A stretch of DNA of 58,184 nucleotides from an uncultured beta proteobacterium (GTDB lineage: Bacteria > Pseudomonadota > Gammaproteobacteria > Burkholderiales > Rhodocyclaceae): assembly GCA_903959855.1 (NCBI GenBank), contig CAJBYR010000280.1, forward strand, positions 1-58,184, read 5' to 3'. The translations under genes and the position numbers were made by a program. Positions 8,604 through 16,009 of the stretch are shown piece after piece; the stretch's first letter is position 1, and every line of letters begins with the position of its first letter. Under the pieces are notes generated by a model. The model worked only from the letters and a program-made list of their open reading frames with translations. It made no database searches and had not been told where the DNA came from.

Positions 8604-9599
8604 TCAGGGACGCTGTCCCGGTGGATTCGGCGGCGAATCCGGCAATGGATGAAAGGCGCGGCTGACATAGTCTGCAATCGCGCCGATCTCGCCCGGGGAG
8701 AAGACATTTTTCCAGGCCGGCATCGATGTATTTGGCAGGCCGTCGCCGACCACGGCGATGAAGCGCGGGCGTGTCATCTGTGCCATGAATGCCGGGTCAC
8801 GCAGGTTTCGTGGATGGGGCTCGAGAAAGCTGCCGATCCAGTTTTTGCCGGTGCCGTCGGCGGCGTGGCAAAAGGCGCAATTTCCCTGAAACAGCTTTTC
8901 GCCGAGACGCTCCGAACGCGTCAAACCCTTCAGTCTGGGGCGCACATCGTGCATTGCATAGGGACTGGCGCTTGCGATCGCATCGGGCTTTGGCGGTGCC
9001 GTGAAGGAAAAATTGTTGCGCGGGTAGGAAAGCGGCCGGGCGTCCCATGTTGAGCCATCGCGCTCGCCGGGGCCGCGGTCATGACAAGTGATGCAGGTAC
9101 CGAGGAACAGCCGCTTGCCACGGGCCTGTTCCGCCGTGAGGCTTTCCCAGCTCTGGCTCATGGCGATCTCGCTGGTGGCAAACGGAAACGCAATCCGGTA
9201 GCGCTCGTGGTCCGGCCAGCCGTTTTCCGGCGTGTGGTAGCGGGTATTGACCGCCTTGCTGACCACGAACTCGTCATGTACGAAGCGCGCGACCGAGGTG
9301 ATTTCAGCCTCGGACAGAACGCTCGCAAACGACTTCATCGCCGTTCCCGGCCGCCCGACCTTCAGCGTGGCGACAATGCGAGCCTCGGGCAGGCTGGCGG
9401 GGGTCGCGGCAGTGAAATCGGCCGGCGGCGGGGTCAGGAAACTCGCCGCAACGGTTTTGGCGTTGCCGGAATAGCCGTGGCAGAAGTAACAGCGGAAATT
9501 GTAGATCGCGCGTCCGTCGGAGCCTGGCTCTGGAGCCGGCGCCGGACGGGCCGGAAACGGCAGCAAAAAAAGAACGACGACAAGCAGCAATCCTCTCAT
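8604..9599 (-). CDS. Triheme c-type cytochrome, periplasmic
   Basis: 331 residues with a signal peptide (LLLVVVLFLLPFPARPAPA). Three CxxCH motifs mark three class I-like domains: CYFCH near the N-terminus, CITCH in the middle and CAFCH in the last third. Each is followed by a region with a possible distal Met (GRPGTAMKSF, TSMPAWKNVF). The N-terminal domain (PPPADFTAA, KVGRPGTAMKSF, SEAEITSVARFV) parallels that of the neighbouring gene at 9615, so the two arose by duplication. It lies second in the minus operon, 15 bases after that paralogue. Probably a soluble or loosely membrane-bound electron carrier; the partner is unknown. Confidence 0.87.
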   Translation of the reverse strand: MRGLLLVVVLFLLPFPARPAPAPEPGSDGRAIYNFRCYFCHGYSGNAKTVAASFLTPPPADFTAATPASLPEARIVATLKVGRPGTAMKSFASVLSEAEITSVARFVHDEFVVSKAVNTRYHTPENGWPDHERYRIAFPFATSEIAMSQSWESLTAEQARGKRLFLGTCITCHDRGPGERDGSTWDARPLSYPRNNFSFTAPPKPDAIASASPYAMHDVRPRLKGLTRSERLGEKLFQGNCAFCHAADGTGKNWIGSFLEPHPRNLRDPAFMAQMTRPRFIAVVGDGLPNTSMPAWKNVFSPGEIGAIADYVSRAFHPLPDSPPNPPGQRP

Positions 9600-9614
9600 C
9601 GGGTCAAACAGTGC

Positions 9615-10679
9615 TTACTTTGATTTGCCCTGCTTTTGCCCCGGCATGACGAAGCGCTGGAAGACAAATTCGGAGACATTGGCAATTTCCTGATTGCTTA
9701 GAACCTTGTTCCAGGCGGGCATTTCGGTGCCGAGGCGGCCCGTTGCAGTCGCCGCGTAGATTGCCGGCCGGTTGAATGCCGACGTAAACGCGGGGTCGAT
9801 GAAGATCCGTGGTTTCGGGTTGATGAAATAGGCGCGGGGCCCCTGGCCATCTCCCTTGGCGCCATGGCAGGTGGCACAGTTGGCCATGTAAAAGCGGCCG
9901 CCTGCAACCGCATCGCCCTTCAGGCTGTTGGGCATCGGCTGTTTCATGTCGGCCCCCGACGACTTGGCCGCGGGCAATGCCGCCCCGGTCTTTCGTCCGG
10001 CATGGGCGCTGGTGCCGGAAATTTCGGTCTGCGGCACCATCAAGGCGCTGCGCACATAGTCCACCACCGCTTCTATATCGGGCGCTTGCAGGCGGCTGCC
10101 GAACCCTGCCATCGCCGAACCGGGCCTGCCCATGGTGACGGAAGCAATCATGCGCTCGCGGGTCAATTCGGCTCGCGCCTGGGGGGAGGCAAGATCGCGC
10201 GCCGGCTTCGAGCCGCCGATTGCAAGTTCGCTGCCTTGTCCTTGCGCCCCGTGGCAGGTAATGCAGTTCTGCGCATAGAGGGTCTTGCCGCGTTGCAGCC
10301 GTGGATCAAGGGCCACGATCATGAACGTGCGGCGGATGTAGTCCGTGACCAATACGATTTCAGCAGGGCTGAGCTGGGTCTTCCAGCCGACCATGGCCGT
10401 GCCGGGTTTGCCATGGGTGATGATCGTGATCATCGCCTCGCGGGTCAATTCGCCGGCGGTGGTGAAATCCCGTGGCGGCGGATTCAGGCTGTTGCGCGCG
10501 CGGCTGCGTCCGTCGCCCCGGTCGCCATGGCAGACCGAGCAATAGTTGTGATACAGAGCATCCGGTCTTGATTCGGTACCTTTGGCGACACGTTCGCCGG
10601 CGAGAGCGGGAAAAGACCCGAAAAATCCCAGCATCGCGAGAACAAGAGCGATGCGGAAAGGGGAAATTAGGAATGGCAT
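9615..10679 (-). CDS. Triheme c-type cytochrome, periplasmic (paralogue of the next gene)
   Basis: 354 residues from the ATG at 10679 (MPFLISPFRIALVLAML, a Sec signal peptide ending at ALA-GE). Three heme sites, CSVCH, CITCH and CATCH, each head a class I cytochrome domain, with Met-containing loops GTAMVGW, GSAMAGFG and TEMPAW that probably supply distal ligands. The middle is linked by a low-complexity stretch before the third domain. The track start at 10742 adds 21 residues upstream of the signal peptide. First gene of the five-gene minus operon; a weaker sigma-54-like site lies upstream at 10767-10782. Likely function is periplasmic electron transfer. Confidence 0.88.
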   Translation of the reverse strand: MPFLISPFRIALVLAMLGFFGSFPALAGERVAKGTESRPDALYHNYCSVCHGDRGDGRSRARNSLNPPPRDFTTAGELTREAMITIITHGKPGTAMVGWKTQLSPAEIVLVTDYIRRTFMIVALDPRLQRGKTLYAQNCITCHGAQGQGSELAIGGSKPARDLASPQARAELTRERMIASVTMGRPGSAMAGFGSRLQAPDIEAVVDYVRSALMVPQTEISGTSAHAGRKTGAALPAAKSSGADMKQPMPNSLKGDAVAGGRFYMANCATCHGAKGDGQGPRAYFINPKPRIFIDPAFTSAFNRPAIYAATATGRLGTEMPAWNKVLSNQEIANVSEFVFQRFVMPGQKQGKSK

Positions 10680-10766
10680 GTTGATTGTGGCCTTGAAAAT
10701 GTTCCGGGGATGAGTCGCGCAGAGCCGACATGGTAGAGCCAATTCGCGCTTTGGAGCAATTCTGGA

Positions 10767-10782
10767 AGCAGGTATCGCACCG
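10767..10782 (-). promoter_or_regulatory. Weak sigma-54-like promoter for the minus cytochrome operon
   Basis: Minus strand CGGTGCGATACCTGCT keeps the invariant GG-N10-GC spacing but only part of the TGGCAC and TTGCW boxes. It would start transcription about 75 bases before the ATG at 10679. It lies back to back with the better plus-strand site at 10793. Confidence 0.3.
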
Positions 10783-10792
10783 GACTTCGCTA

Positions 10793-10808
10793 TGGCGTGA
10801 ATCTTGCG
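10793..10808 (+). promoter_or_regulatory. Sigma-54 (-24/-12) promoter for the central cytochrome locus
   Basis: TGGCGTGAATCTTGCG against the consensus TGGCAC-N5-TTGCW: TGGC and TTGC are exact, and GG and GC are ten bases apart. The predicted transcript would begin near 10819, about 68 bases ahead of the c5-type cytochrome gene. Confidence 0.55.
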
Positions 10809-10886
10809 TAATTTCTCGGACGATTTCGGGCCGGCACGCCCTCGCTGCTGAGATGCCGGCTATGTCATAGAGGCCTGCACGCTGAC

Positions 10887-11270
10887 ATGAATTCAGTTTT
10901 TATCCGTATTTTATTGGTTCTCTCGCCATTGGTCCTGTGGATCTTTTCGCTCGGGCCGTCCGACGGAATTGCCACTGCGGCCGACAAGAACATCGGGCGG
11001 GACATATTCCTGCAAAACTGTGCGGCCTGCCATCTCCATGGCGTCGCCCAGGCGCCGCGGGTCGGCAATTTTGCGGAGTGGGAGCCACGGCTCGCCGCCG
11101 GGCGCAGCAATCTGCTGAATTCGGTATTGCGCGGCAAGGGCGGGATGCCGCCCAAGGGCGGCAATGCGTCGATTTCTGACGCACAGGCGGCCGCCGCGTT
11201 AGACTATGTCGTCGCACAGGTTCTGGCGCTTGACCGCGACGCACAAGTGGCCAGCAGATCCGGGATGTAG
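10887..11270 (+). CDS. Monoheme cytochrome c, c5-like
   Basis: 127 residues with an N-terminal hydrophobic segment (FIRILLVLSPLVLWIFSL) that is a signal peptide or anchor. One heme site, CAACH at residues 45-49, followed by APRVGNFAEWEPRL and the distal-ligand loop GGMPPKGGNASISD, which is the hallmark of the cytochrome c5/c555 group. It is first in a plus-strand unit with a tetraheme cytochrome and an NHL lipoprotein behind it. A near-identical c5 module is fused to a triheme domain in the gene at 18854. Probably a periplasmic carrier feeding the multiheme system. Confidence 0.88.
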   Translation: MNSVFIRILLVLSPLVLWIFSLGPSDGIATAADKNIGRDIFLQNCAACHLHGVAQAPRVGNFAEWEPRLAAGRSNLLNSVLRGKGGMPPKGGNASISDAQAAAALDYVVAQVLALDRDAQVASRSGM

Positions 11271-11338
11271 AGCGGTGTCCCCGATTTGAAAAAGGCCAGA
11301 GTGCAGCTAACCGGGCTTCAGTCGCATGTATTTCGGAA

Positions 11339-12172
11339 ATGTCTGACTATCAATTTCAAAAAATTCCCGGACGGGACCAGGCGCGGCGTGAGCGGGGTTT
11401 CCTTGCACGGTTTCCAGTGCTGATGCGAGGCGGCAATTGTCGTCGGGCAACGGTTTGGCTGGTTGCGATCCTGCTCGCCACCAGTGTCAATGCGGACGTC
11501 AGGGAGACGCCGCACAATCTCATCCGTTCCCGCGACAAGAGTGTCAGCGAGAAGCAGGTGTGCGTTTTCTGCCATACCCCCATGGATGCGATGGGCGACG
11601 CCGCGGCGGGTAGCGGCAGCGGCGTAAAGCCAAGCTGGCAGCAGTCGCTGGGCAAGGAGTTTGCATTCACGATTTACGATGACATCGGGCGGCTCGGGAT
11701 CGGCAAGCCGTCCGTCGGGTCCCAGTCGCTGGCCTGTCTATCCTGTCACGATTCAAACCAGGCCTACAGCGTGGGCCGCACCTCCGCCGATCATCCGTTC
11801 GGGGTTCCCTACCGCGGCGCCAAAGGGGTCGGGCTGCAGAATTTCGCTGCGATGACCCGTGAATCAGAATCGATTGCGCCATTCCGGGTGGCGCAGCATT
11901 TGTTGTCGCTCGAGGATTTTCGCGATGTCAGTCAGGGTACGGTCGAAGGGCGGACTATCTTCTGGGTATCGAGCAGGGGTGTTACGGTGCGCCGCACGCG
12001 CAGCGACCTGCCGCTGTATGCCCGCAGCACCGGCGATCCGCTGCTTGAAGGCGATCTGTCCGTCCCGCACATCGAATGCAGCAGTTGCCATGATCCGCAT
12101 ACCAAGAACGATGCTTTCCTGCGGGTTTCGGCAACTGGTAGTCAGTTATGCCTGACCTGCCATGACAAATAG
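11339..12172 (+). CDS. Tetraheme cytochrome c, OmcE-like module 1
   Basis: 277 residues with four heme sites in the order CVFCH, CLSCH, CSSCH, CLTCH. The N-terminus after the signal region reads ADVRETPHNL and the protein ends TGSQLCLTCHDK. The same opening (KHNL/PHNL, then CVFCHTP) and closing (CLxCHxK) occur in the genes at 13647 and 37153 and in the N-terminal part of the 11-heme protein, so this is one family. Four hemes in about 250 residues with a C-terminal heme matches the filament-forming OmcE type of Geobacter, but filament formation is inference. The start is uncertain: an internal ATG at 11423 would give a cleaner signal peptide. Confidence 0.82.
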   Translation: MSDYQFQKIPGRDQARRERGFLARFPVLMRGGNCRRATVWLVAILLATSVNADVRETPHNLIRSRDKSVSEKQVCVFCHTPMDAMGDAAAGSGSGVKPSWQQSLGKEFAFTIYDDIGRLGIGKPSVGSQSLACLSCHDSNQAYSVGRTSADHPFGVPYRGAKGVGLQNFAAMTRESESIAPFRVAQHLLSLEDFRDVSQGTVEGRTIFWVSSRGVTVRRTRSDLPLYARSTGDPLLEGDLSVPHIECSSCHDPHTKNDAFLRVSATGSQLCLTCHDK

Positions 12173-12217
12173 GCGGAGATACCCTATGCTTTTAAAAATT
12201 CTTTACGGAGTCGCTCG

Positions 12218-13348
12218 ATGAGTTCGGAAATCCGCTGGGTTGAAAATGTGGCGATTCTGGTGGTCCTGTTCGGCTTGTCGGCCTGCGTTACGGTCGAAAA
12301 GCGCGACCTGGACAAGGTCGGGCGAGCCGCCCGGGTTCTGGTTTACCCGTCGCCGCCCGATGAACCGCGGTACGCCTTCGAGCGGGCGATCCGCTCGAGT
12401 GCCGATGTGATCCCGGAAGAAGACGAATCCGCATTGCGTCGCGCATTGACCGGCGGCAGCGGCGCTACCGCAGAGCGACTGAACAAGCCCTATGCAATCG
12501 CGGTTCACAAAGGCAAGATTTTCGTTTCCGATTCGGTCGGCCGGGCTGTGCGTGTGTTCGATGTTCCCGGCCAACGGTATTACAAGGTCGGCGACGAAGA
12601 CGGTCAGGGCAAAATCGCCAAGCCGCTGGGCATCGATCTCGACGGCCAGGGCAATCTTTATGTCGCAGACGCTACCCAGAAAGTCATCCTGGTGTTTGAT
12701 AACGAGGGCAAGTTTTTGCGCAAGTTCGGCGGGCCCAAGCAGTTTGATCGCTTGTCCAGCGTGACAGTCGACGATGCAGGAGAAAAAGTTTACGTGGTCG
12801 ACATCGGTGGCGTTTCCTCGGATCAGCACCGGGTGCGCGTGTTCAATGCCCGCAGCGGTGTGCATCTTTACGACATCGGCAAACGCGGTGAAGGCCCCGG
12901 CGAATTCAACCTGCCGCGCGACGTGGCGCTGGGCAAGGACGGCCGCATCTACGTGGTCGATGGCGGCAATTTCCGGGTGCAGATTTTCGACAAGGACGGC
13001 AAGTATCTGAAGAGCTTCGGTTCGGTGGGCAAGCAACTGGGCAACTTCGCCCGGCCCAAGGAGATTGCCACCGACCGCGAGGGCAACGTGTTTGTTGCCG
13101 ACACCGCATTCGGCAACTTCCAGATATTTACCGCAGAAGGCGAATTGCTCATGTTCGTCGGTGACCGCTCCGAGCAGGATCAGCCTGCCGGCTACATGCT
13201 GCCGTCCGGTATTGCCGTGGATGAAGATGGCAGGGTGTATTTTGTCGATCAGTGGTTTGCGCGGATCGACGTATTCCGGCCCTACAAGCTCAAGGAGTCC
13301 GAGGGCTACCTCGGCGCCCGGGCCAAGCCGAAGGTGGCGAAGAAATAG
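12218..13348 (+). CDS. NHL-repeat beta-propeller lipoprotein
   Basis: 376 residues. The signal peptide ends in a lipobox (FGLSAC) at about residue 22. From about residue 90 there are repeated NHL blades of the pattern KPLGIDLDGQGNLYVADATQKVILVFDNEGKF, LPRDVALGKDGRIYVVDGGNFRVQIF and RPKEIATDREGNVFVADTAFGNFQIF, enough for a six-bladed propeller. The start has GGAG upstream. It follows the first tetraheme gene by 45 bases and precedes the sigma-54 promoter of the second. NHL propellers accompany multiheme cytochromes in extracellular electron-transfer loci, where they are thought to act as scaffold or assembly proteins; that role is inferred here. Confidence 0.87.
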   Translation: MSSEIRWVENVAILVVLFGLSACVTVEKRDLDKVGRAARVLVYPSPPDEPRYAFERAIRSSADVIPEEDESALRRALTGGSGATAERLNKPYAIAVHKGKIFVSDSVGRAVRVFDVPGQRYYKVGDEDGQGKIAKPLGIDLDGQGNLYVADATQKVILVFDNEGKFLRKFGGPKQFDRLSSVTVDDAGEKVYVVDIGGVSSDQHRVRVFNARSGVHLYDIGKRGEGPGEFNLPRDVALGKDGRIYVVDGGNFRVQIFDKDGKYLKSFGSVGKQLGNFARPKEIATDREGNVFVADTAFGNFQIFTAEGELLMFVGDRSEQDQPAGYMLPSGIAVDEDGRVYFVDQWFARIDVFRPYKLKESEGYLGARAKPKVAKK

Positions 13349-13540
13349 CCGCGAAATGAACCGGTCTGTAGCGGTTTCTTGTCAAATCCGAGAATCGCAT
13401 TCCCAGTTTTGAAAAAATTCTCAAAGGCGCCGTCTCGCGGTGGAGGAATACCGTGTGTTCCCGAAGGGTTGGATGTGGCGTTTTCTTTGGCGCGCCTTAA
13501 AAATTACATAATTTCAGAGGCTTGCCTGCCGCTGGTGGCT

Positions 13541-13558
13541 GGAACCTCAAAAGGTTCC
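13541..13558. promoter_or_regulatory. Perfect inverted repeat upstream of the sigma-54 promoter
   Basis: GGAACCT-caaa-AGGTTCC has seven-base perfect arms and ends 25 bases before the -24 element at 13583. There is no following T run. It could bind a regulator or fold in the read-through transcript from the upstream NHL gene. Confidence 0.35.
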
Positions 13559-13582
13559 GGAATGCCCTGAAATGCGGTCGGC

Positions 13583-13598
13583 TGGCACAAATGCTGCT
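13583..13598 (+). promoter_or_regulatory. Sigma-54 (-24/-12) promoter of the tetraheme cytochrome gene
   Basis: TGGCACAAATGCTGCT: the -24 box TGGCAC is exact, GG and GC are ten bases apart, and the -12 box differs by one base (CTGCT for TTGCW). It stands about 50 bases ahead of the ATG at 13647, with AGGAGA as ribosome site. Confidence 0.65.
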
Positions 13599-13646
13599 TT
13601 ATGTTGCTCGTGACTTGCTTTAACTAATAACTGTCAGGAGAAAATC

Positions 13647-14516
13647 ATGAGCAGAATCAGAAGCGGGCTGATCGGCTGGGCATCGGGGGCAGTGCTTGCT
13701 CTTACCCTTGGCATGCCGGGCATTGCGGCCGCAGGGATTGCCAATACCAAACACAATCTGACCTCGGCCGGTCCGGGTGTAAATAAGACGACTGGTACCG
13801 ACCAGATCTGCGTGTTTTGCCACACGCCCCACGGTTCGAATCTGGCAGTGTCGGCTCCACTTTGGAATAAGGCATTGCCGGCCAGTTCGTATAAAACCTA
13901 CAATTCCACAGGGGACGGTGGTGGTTCGGGCGTTGCCACGACGGCAACTAACTCCATCGATGGCCAGATCTTGGCCGTAGGCTCCGTGTCGCTGGCCTGT
14001 CTGTCCTGCCATGATGGTTCGCAGGCCATGGACAATATGGTTAATGCCCCCGGGTCCGGTAGCACGGCGATTGGCACTGGGGGTTGGTCGGGAGCGAACC
14101 AGGCGACAGGTGCTATAAAGGCTGGATTGTTTTCAAACTTGGGTGTCGATCTTAATAACGATCATCCGATCGGAATCCAGTACTGCGGTGGTGGTGTAAC
14201 GGGTGGCGCGACCACGTCGGCCGCGGCTGATGCCACTGTCAGTTGCAACGATGCCGACTTTGTGACGACCGTGAAAAACGCGAAGATAAATGGTCAGCAA
14301 GTGTTCTGGGTGGAGCGTGATGGAACCGCGACCAAGCGCGGCAAGGAAGACATCATTCTCTACACCCGCGATTTCACCAGCGCGTTAGCAACCCCTTCCG
14401 TTGAGTGCGGAAGCTGTCATGACCCGCACGTTGAAACAAAGGGCACGGACAACGTTAATTTCATGCGCGTAACGACATCCGGTTCGCAAATCTGCCTGGC
14501 CTGTCACGTAAAGTAA
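13647..14516 (+). CDS. Tetraheme cytochrome c, OmcE-like module 2 (candidate nanowire subunit)
   Basis: 289 residues with a clear signal peptide (MPGIAAAG). Mature N-terminus IANTKHNL, then CVFCHTPHG, CLSCHDG, CGSCHDPH and a terminal CLACHVK. The His in KHNL and other His residues (NDHPIG, HDPHV) are candidates for bis-His ligation. Two extra cysteines (QYCGG and VSCND), absent from its paralogues, may form a disulfide in a Gly/Thr/Ala-rich insertion. The gene has its own sigma-54 promoter, a strong ribosome site (AGGAG) and a strong terminator at 14600, so it is a monocistronic, probably highly expressed unit. That is what one expects of a structural filament protein, but this remains to be shown. 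Confidence 0.88.
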   Translation: MSRIRSGLIGWASGAVLALTLGMPGIAAAGIANTKHNLTSAGPGVNKTTGTDQICVFCHTPHGSNLAVSAPLWNKALPASSYKTYNSTGDGGGSGVATTATNSIDGQILAVGSVSLACLSCHDGSQAMDNMVNAPGSGSTAIGTGGWSGANQATGAIKAGLFSNLGVDLNNDHPIGIQYCGGGVTGGATTSAAADATVSCNDADFVTTVKNAKINGQQVFWVERDGTATKRGKEDIILYTRDFTSALATPSVECGSCHDPHVETKGTDNVNFMRVTTSGSQICLACHVK

Positions 14517-14599
14517 GCGGTCGAAGCCTGACGCAAGTCGCGAACAGGTGCGGAGGGCCGGGTAGCCGGGTGCTGCTCTGAATCCTGCGGCCTAACTCC

Positions 14600-14631
14600 A
14601 GCCCCAAAGGAAACTTTGGGGCTGTTTTTTT
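14600..14631 (+). terminator. Strong intrinsic terminator after the tetraheme cytochrome gene
   Basis: AGCCCCAAAG-gaaa-CTTTGGGGCT forms a perfect ten-base stem with a GNRA-type tetraloop, followed by GTTTTTTT. It isolates the tetraheme gene from the PPIase gene downstream. Confidence 0.92.
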
Positions 14632-14882
14632 GTCCTTACGCTGGACGCGTGTCTCGCCAGCCCTAACGAAACGCGCATCTTCATCAAACCATGTGGCGGC
14701 GGATTCCCGGATCCGGGGGCGGGCGGGTTTCGACGCCCGGGCATGGCTCGTGTGCAAGTTCAGTGGGCATCAGTCGCGGCCGGTATCACGCTCGCTCTGC
14801 CGTCCTTGCGCGATTTGACCGGCAGACCACTAGAATCGGGCCTTGATGTTTTTTGTGTGTGGCCCCTCAGGAAAGGCAAATA
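14632..14882 (+). other. Intergenic region upstream of the PPIase gene
   Basis: About 250 bases between the terminator and the isomerase start. I see GC-rich palindromes (CCCGGATCCGGG near 14706 and a GGGCG/CGCCC pair just after it) and AGGAAAGG just before the ATG at 14883, but no convincing promoter and no coding frame. Confidence 0.4.
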
Positions 14883-15938
14883 ATGAACAAGACATGGAAG
14901 TCATGTGCCGCTTTGGCGGCAGTGCTGTGTTGCTGGCTGAGCGCTGCGGCCGTTCGGGCGCAGGCTGTTTCCCCTCCCGCTGCTCCCCCCGCGGCGGCAG
15001 CCATGCCGGCGGCGGCTCCGGCGGCGGTGCCTCCGGTAGCGCCCCCCCAGCCGCTGTATGCTACCGTCAATGGCAAGCCGATCATGCAGGGCGAGTTCCA
15101 TGCCGCCTACGCCAATCATTTGCGGCAGAAGTTCTACCACGGTCAGGTGCCGCAGGAGCGTCTGCTTGAAGCACGCAAGGAAGTCAGCGACAAACTGATA
15201 GACCGGATACTCTTTCTGGAGGAAATCCAGCGCCGCGGCATCACTGCCGATCCGGCGGAGCTGGATCGGCGTGTGCAGGACTACGACCAGCGCTACGCCA
15301 ACAATCCAAACTGGCAGCGCAGTCGCGAGCTGATGTTGCCCGGCCTGCGCGAGAAACTTGCCGAGCAACTCGCCATCGGGCAACTTGAACAATCCGTCAG
15401 CAAGGTTCCGCTTCCCACAGGGGAAGAAGTCAGGGCTTTTTACGCCGCCCGGCCGGAGCTATTTACCGAGCCCGAGAAGTTCCGCTTGCATTCGATTCTG
15501 CTTGCTGTCGATCCCTCGTCGGCGCGTCCGGTGTGGGATGCCGCAACGCGGGAAGGGGAAGGTATCGTTCGCCGGATTCGTGCCGGTGCTGATTTTTCGG
15601 AGCAGGCGCGACTGTTTTCCAAAGATGCGAGCGCGGAAAGCGGTGGCGACCTGGGCTACCTGCACCGGGGCATGCTGCCCGATTCATTGCAGGCCCGGCT
15701 GGAAGAGTTCAAGTTGGGCGAAGTCGGTGGCCCCATCGAAATGCTGCAGGGCGTGGGCGTCTTCCGGCTTGACGAGCGGGTGCCGCCGAAATTGAATGAC
15801 TTCGATCGGGTGGCGGCGCGCGCGCACGATCTGCTGCATCGCGACCGGCAGACCCAGGCATGGAGCGATCTCGTCGCGAAACTTCGCCGCGATGCCGTGA
15901 TCGTGATTCACGAGCCCGCACCGGTAGCTGCCCAGTAA
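14883..15938 (+). CDS. Parvulin-type peptidyl-prolyl isomerase (PpiC/SurA-like), periplasmic
   Basis: 351 residues from the ATG at 14883 (RBS AGGAAAGG). Signal peptide to about residue 30, an Ala/Pro-rich spacer, then a SurA-like N-terminal helical domain (YATVNGKPIMQGEF, KEVSDKLIDRILFLEEIQRRGI) and a parvulin domain with FRLHSILLAVD, ADFSEQARLFSKDASAESGGDLGYLHRGMLPDSLQ. Isomerases of this type fold outer-membrane barrels and exported proteins. The gene directly precedes a large beta-barrel candidate, and PPIases recur next to multiheme nanowire cytochromes in other bacteria, so a role in folding the barrel or cytochromes is likely. The track start at 14853 adds ten residues ahead of the RBS. 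Confidence 0.9.
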   Translation: MNKTWKSCAALAAVLCCWLSAAAVRAQAVSPPAAPPAAAAMPAAAPAAVPPVAPPQPLYATVNGKPIMQGEFHAAYANHLRQKFYHGQVPQERLLEARKEVSDKLIDRILFLEEIQRRGITADPAELDRRVQDYDQRYANNPNWQRSRELMLPGLREKLAEQLAIGQLEQSVSKVPLPTGEEVRAFYAARPELFTEPEKFRLHSILLAVDPSSARPVWDAATREGEGIVRRIRAGADFSEQARLFSKDASAESGGDLGYLHRGMLPDSLQARLEEFKLGEVGGPIEMLQGVGVFRLDERVPPKLNDFDRVAARAHDLLHRDRQTQAWSDLVAKLRRDAVIVIHEPAPVAAQ

Positions 15939-16009
15939 GCGGAGCAGCGCCTGTGCATCGTGGCGGGTGTCGCCAACGCGTCAAGTGGGTGCCGGTACGG
16001 CCTTAGCCC

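Noticed and set aside
11294-11307. GG-N10-GC match before the first tetraheme gene
   Set aside because: Only the invariant dinucleotides fit (AGGCCA and CAGCT boxes); such matches are common by chance in GC-rich DNA, and the gene is probably read from 10793.
12173-12217. Possible separate promoter of the NHL gene
   Set aside because: The gap is 45 bases, the GG to GC spacing is 11, and no -35/-10 pair is visible; co-transcription is simpler.
15934-16009. sigma-54-like GGTGCCGGTACGGC before the barrel gene
   Set aside because: Spacing fits but neither box matches beyond GG and GC; likely chance.
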